6,694 nucleotides of DNA, taken from assembly GCA_938016505.1 (NCBI GenBank), contig CALLWN010000257.1, positions 1 through 6,694 of the forward strand. The letters are read 5' to 3'. The position numbers were made by a program, and so were the translations under genes. This stretch comes from an uncultured Sphingomonadaceae bacterium. GTDB taxonomy: Bacteria > Pseudomonadota > Alphaproteobacteria > Sphingomonadales > Sphingomonadaceae. The notes under the pieces are model-generated. The model was not told the DNA's origin. It did not search any database and worked only from the letters and a program-made list of their open reading frames with translations. Of this stretch, positions 6,151 through 6,694 are shown in pieces (within the stretch, counting starts at the first letter, position 1; each line of letters begins with the position of its first letter).

Positions 6151-6594
6151 ATGACCACTCATTACCGGGGGCGCGCAGTGGACTGGCCAAAGGGCCGCCA
6201 CAACAGGGACGGAACGGACGCCCTCGCACCGAGCGCCGAAAGCCTCGCGAACGCGGCGCGGCCCGTCTCGGTTCCGGGGCCTGGAGGCGCGCGGATCACG
6301 CTTGCCGACCTCCCGCCGCCCACCACCACCCGCTGGGTCGTGCGGCGCAAGGCGGAGGTTCTGGCCGCAGTCAACGGCGGTCTGCTGACCGCCTCGGAAG
6401 CCTGCGCGCGCTACGGACTTTCGCCCGAGGAGCTGGAGCTCTGGCAGCAGGCGGTCGACCGGGCCGGGGTCCCCGGCCTGCGCGTGACCCGGATCCAGCT
6501 GTACCGCGAGCTTGACCGGATCAAGCCGCAGCCCAAGCCGGTTGTGCCCGCCCAAGTGAATCCGGCGCCGATCCAGCCGTCTCTACAGGCCTGA
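6151..6594 (+). CDS. DUF1153 / SciP-family cell-cycle transcription factor, extended at both ends
   Basis: A 147-residue basic protein whose core (about 48-119) matches the DUF1153 family: ITLADLPPP, then RWVVRRKAEVLAAVNGGLL, a helix-turn-helix segment (LLTASEACARYGLSPEELELWQQAV, 78-102), and a GLRVTRIQLYR end. The family founder is Caulobacter SciP, a small protein (about 90 residues) that inhibits CtrA-activated transcription and binds DNA. This protein adds about 47 residues in front (charged, then Ala/Pro/Gly-rich) and a Pro/Gln-rich tail (120-147). The long start is supported by GGAGG at 6138-6142, and no Met lies between residue 1 and the core. The family assignment is firm. That it regulates CtrA here is inferred from the family. 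Divergent mnmA is its neighbour. Confidence 0.88.
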   Translation: MTTHYRGRAVDWPKGRHNRDGTDALAPSAESLANAARPVSVPGPGGARITLADLPPPTTTRWVVRRKAEVLAAVNGGLLTASEACARYGLSPEELELWQQAVDRAGVPGLRVTRIQLYRELDRIKPQPKPVVPAQVNPAPIQPSLQA

Positions 6595-6619
6595 AGCCGG
6601 CTGACCGGAGATGGAGATC

Positions 6620-6694
6620 ATGGGACGCAAGGGCGAGACCGGGCAGCCGGAGAACGGCCGCGACGCCGAAGTCGCCGACGGGCAGGTGCGGATC
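6620..6694 (+). CDS. 5' end of an unrecognised gene (partial, runs off the window)
   Basis: An open frame begins 25 nt after the sciP-like stop and runs to the window edge (25 codons, MGRKGETGQPEN...GQVRI). ATG at 6620 is preferred because GGAG (6607-6610) lies 9 nt upstream. An in-frame ATG at 6611 is possible but has no ribosome site at a proper distance. The N-terminus is hydrophilic and charged with no signal peptide or recognisable motif. The close spacing suggests co-transcription with the sciP-like gene. Confidence 0.45.
   Translation, partial: MGRKGETGQPENGRDAEVADGQVRI

Noticed and set aside
5624..6154. Plus-strand frame of 176 codons from mnmA across the spacer to sciP
   Set aside because: Most of it is antisense to mnmA. 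The part crossing the spacer is Arg/Ala/Pro-rich and has no motif, so the spacer is treated as non-coding.

Overview
The window is dense, high-GC bacterial chromosome with seven complete genes, a gene tail at the left edge and a gene start at the right edge. A SciP-type DUF1153 protein next to mnmA, a fused ThiS-ThiG protein, and the run aroQ-accB-accC together point to an alphaproteobacterium. A sphingomonad-like lineage is my best guess, but this is inferred from gene content only.

Layout. Left block (+ strand): the last codons of an unknown gene, an HSL-family alpha/beta hydrolase, and a GTG-started rppH (RNA pyrophosphohydrolase) that overlaps the hydrolase stop by 4 nt. Facing them on the minus strand is a fused thiS-thiG gene (thiazole branch of thiamine synthesis). 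Its stop lies 6 nt from the rppH stop, and a small hairpin spans both stop codons. Central block (+ strand): aroQ (type II 3-dehydroquinate dehydratase), accB (biotin carboxyl carrier protein) and accC (biotin carboxylase). aroQ and accB overlap by 4 nt and accC follows after 12 nt, so this looks like one operon serving the shikimate pathway and the first committed step of fatty acid synthesis. Only 54 bp separate it from the divergent thiSG. On the minus strand, mnmA (tRNA 2-thiouridylase) converges on accC and overlaps it by 47 bp. A 221-bp spacer with several short inverted and direct repeats separates mnmA from a divergent SciP-like gene, which is followed by the start of an unrecognised ORF.

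Functionally this is mostly housekeeping: RNA 5'-end processing, thiamine thiazole, aromatic and lipid precursors, tRNA thiolation, and a probable cell-cycle transcription factor. ThiSG and MnmA both normally receive sulfur from cysteine-desulfurase relays, but they are not in one operon here. I see no mobile element, CRISPR array, rRNA, tRNA or phage gene, and no defence or biosynthetic system. The points most worth a second look are the ThiS-ThiG fusion, the SciP homologue extended at both ends, the repeat-rich mnmA/sciP spacer, and the accC/mnmA convergent overlap.
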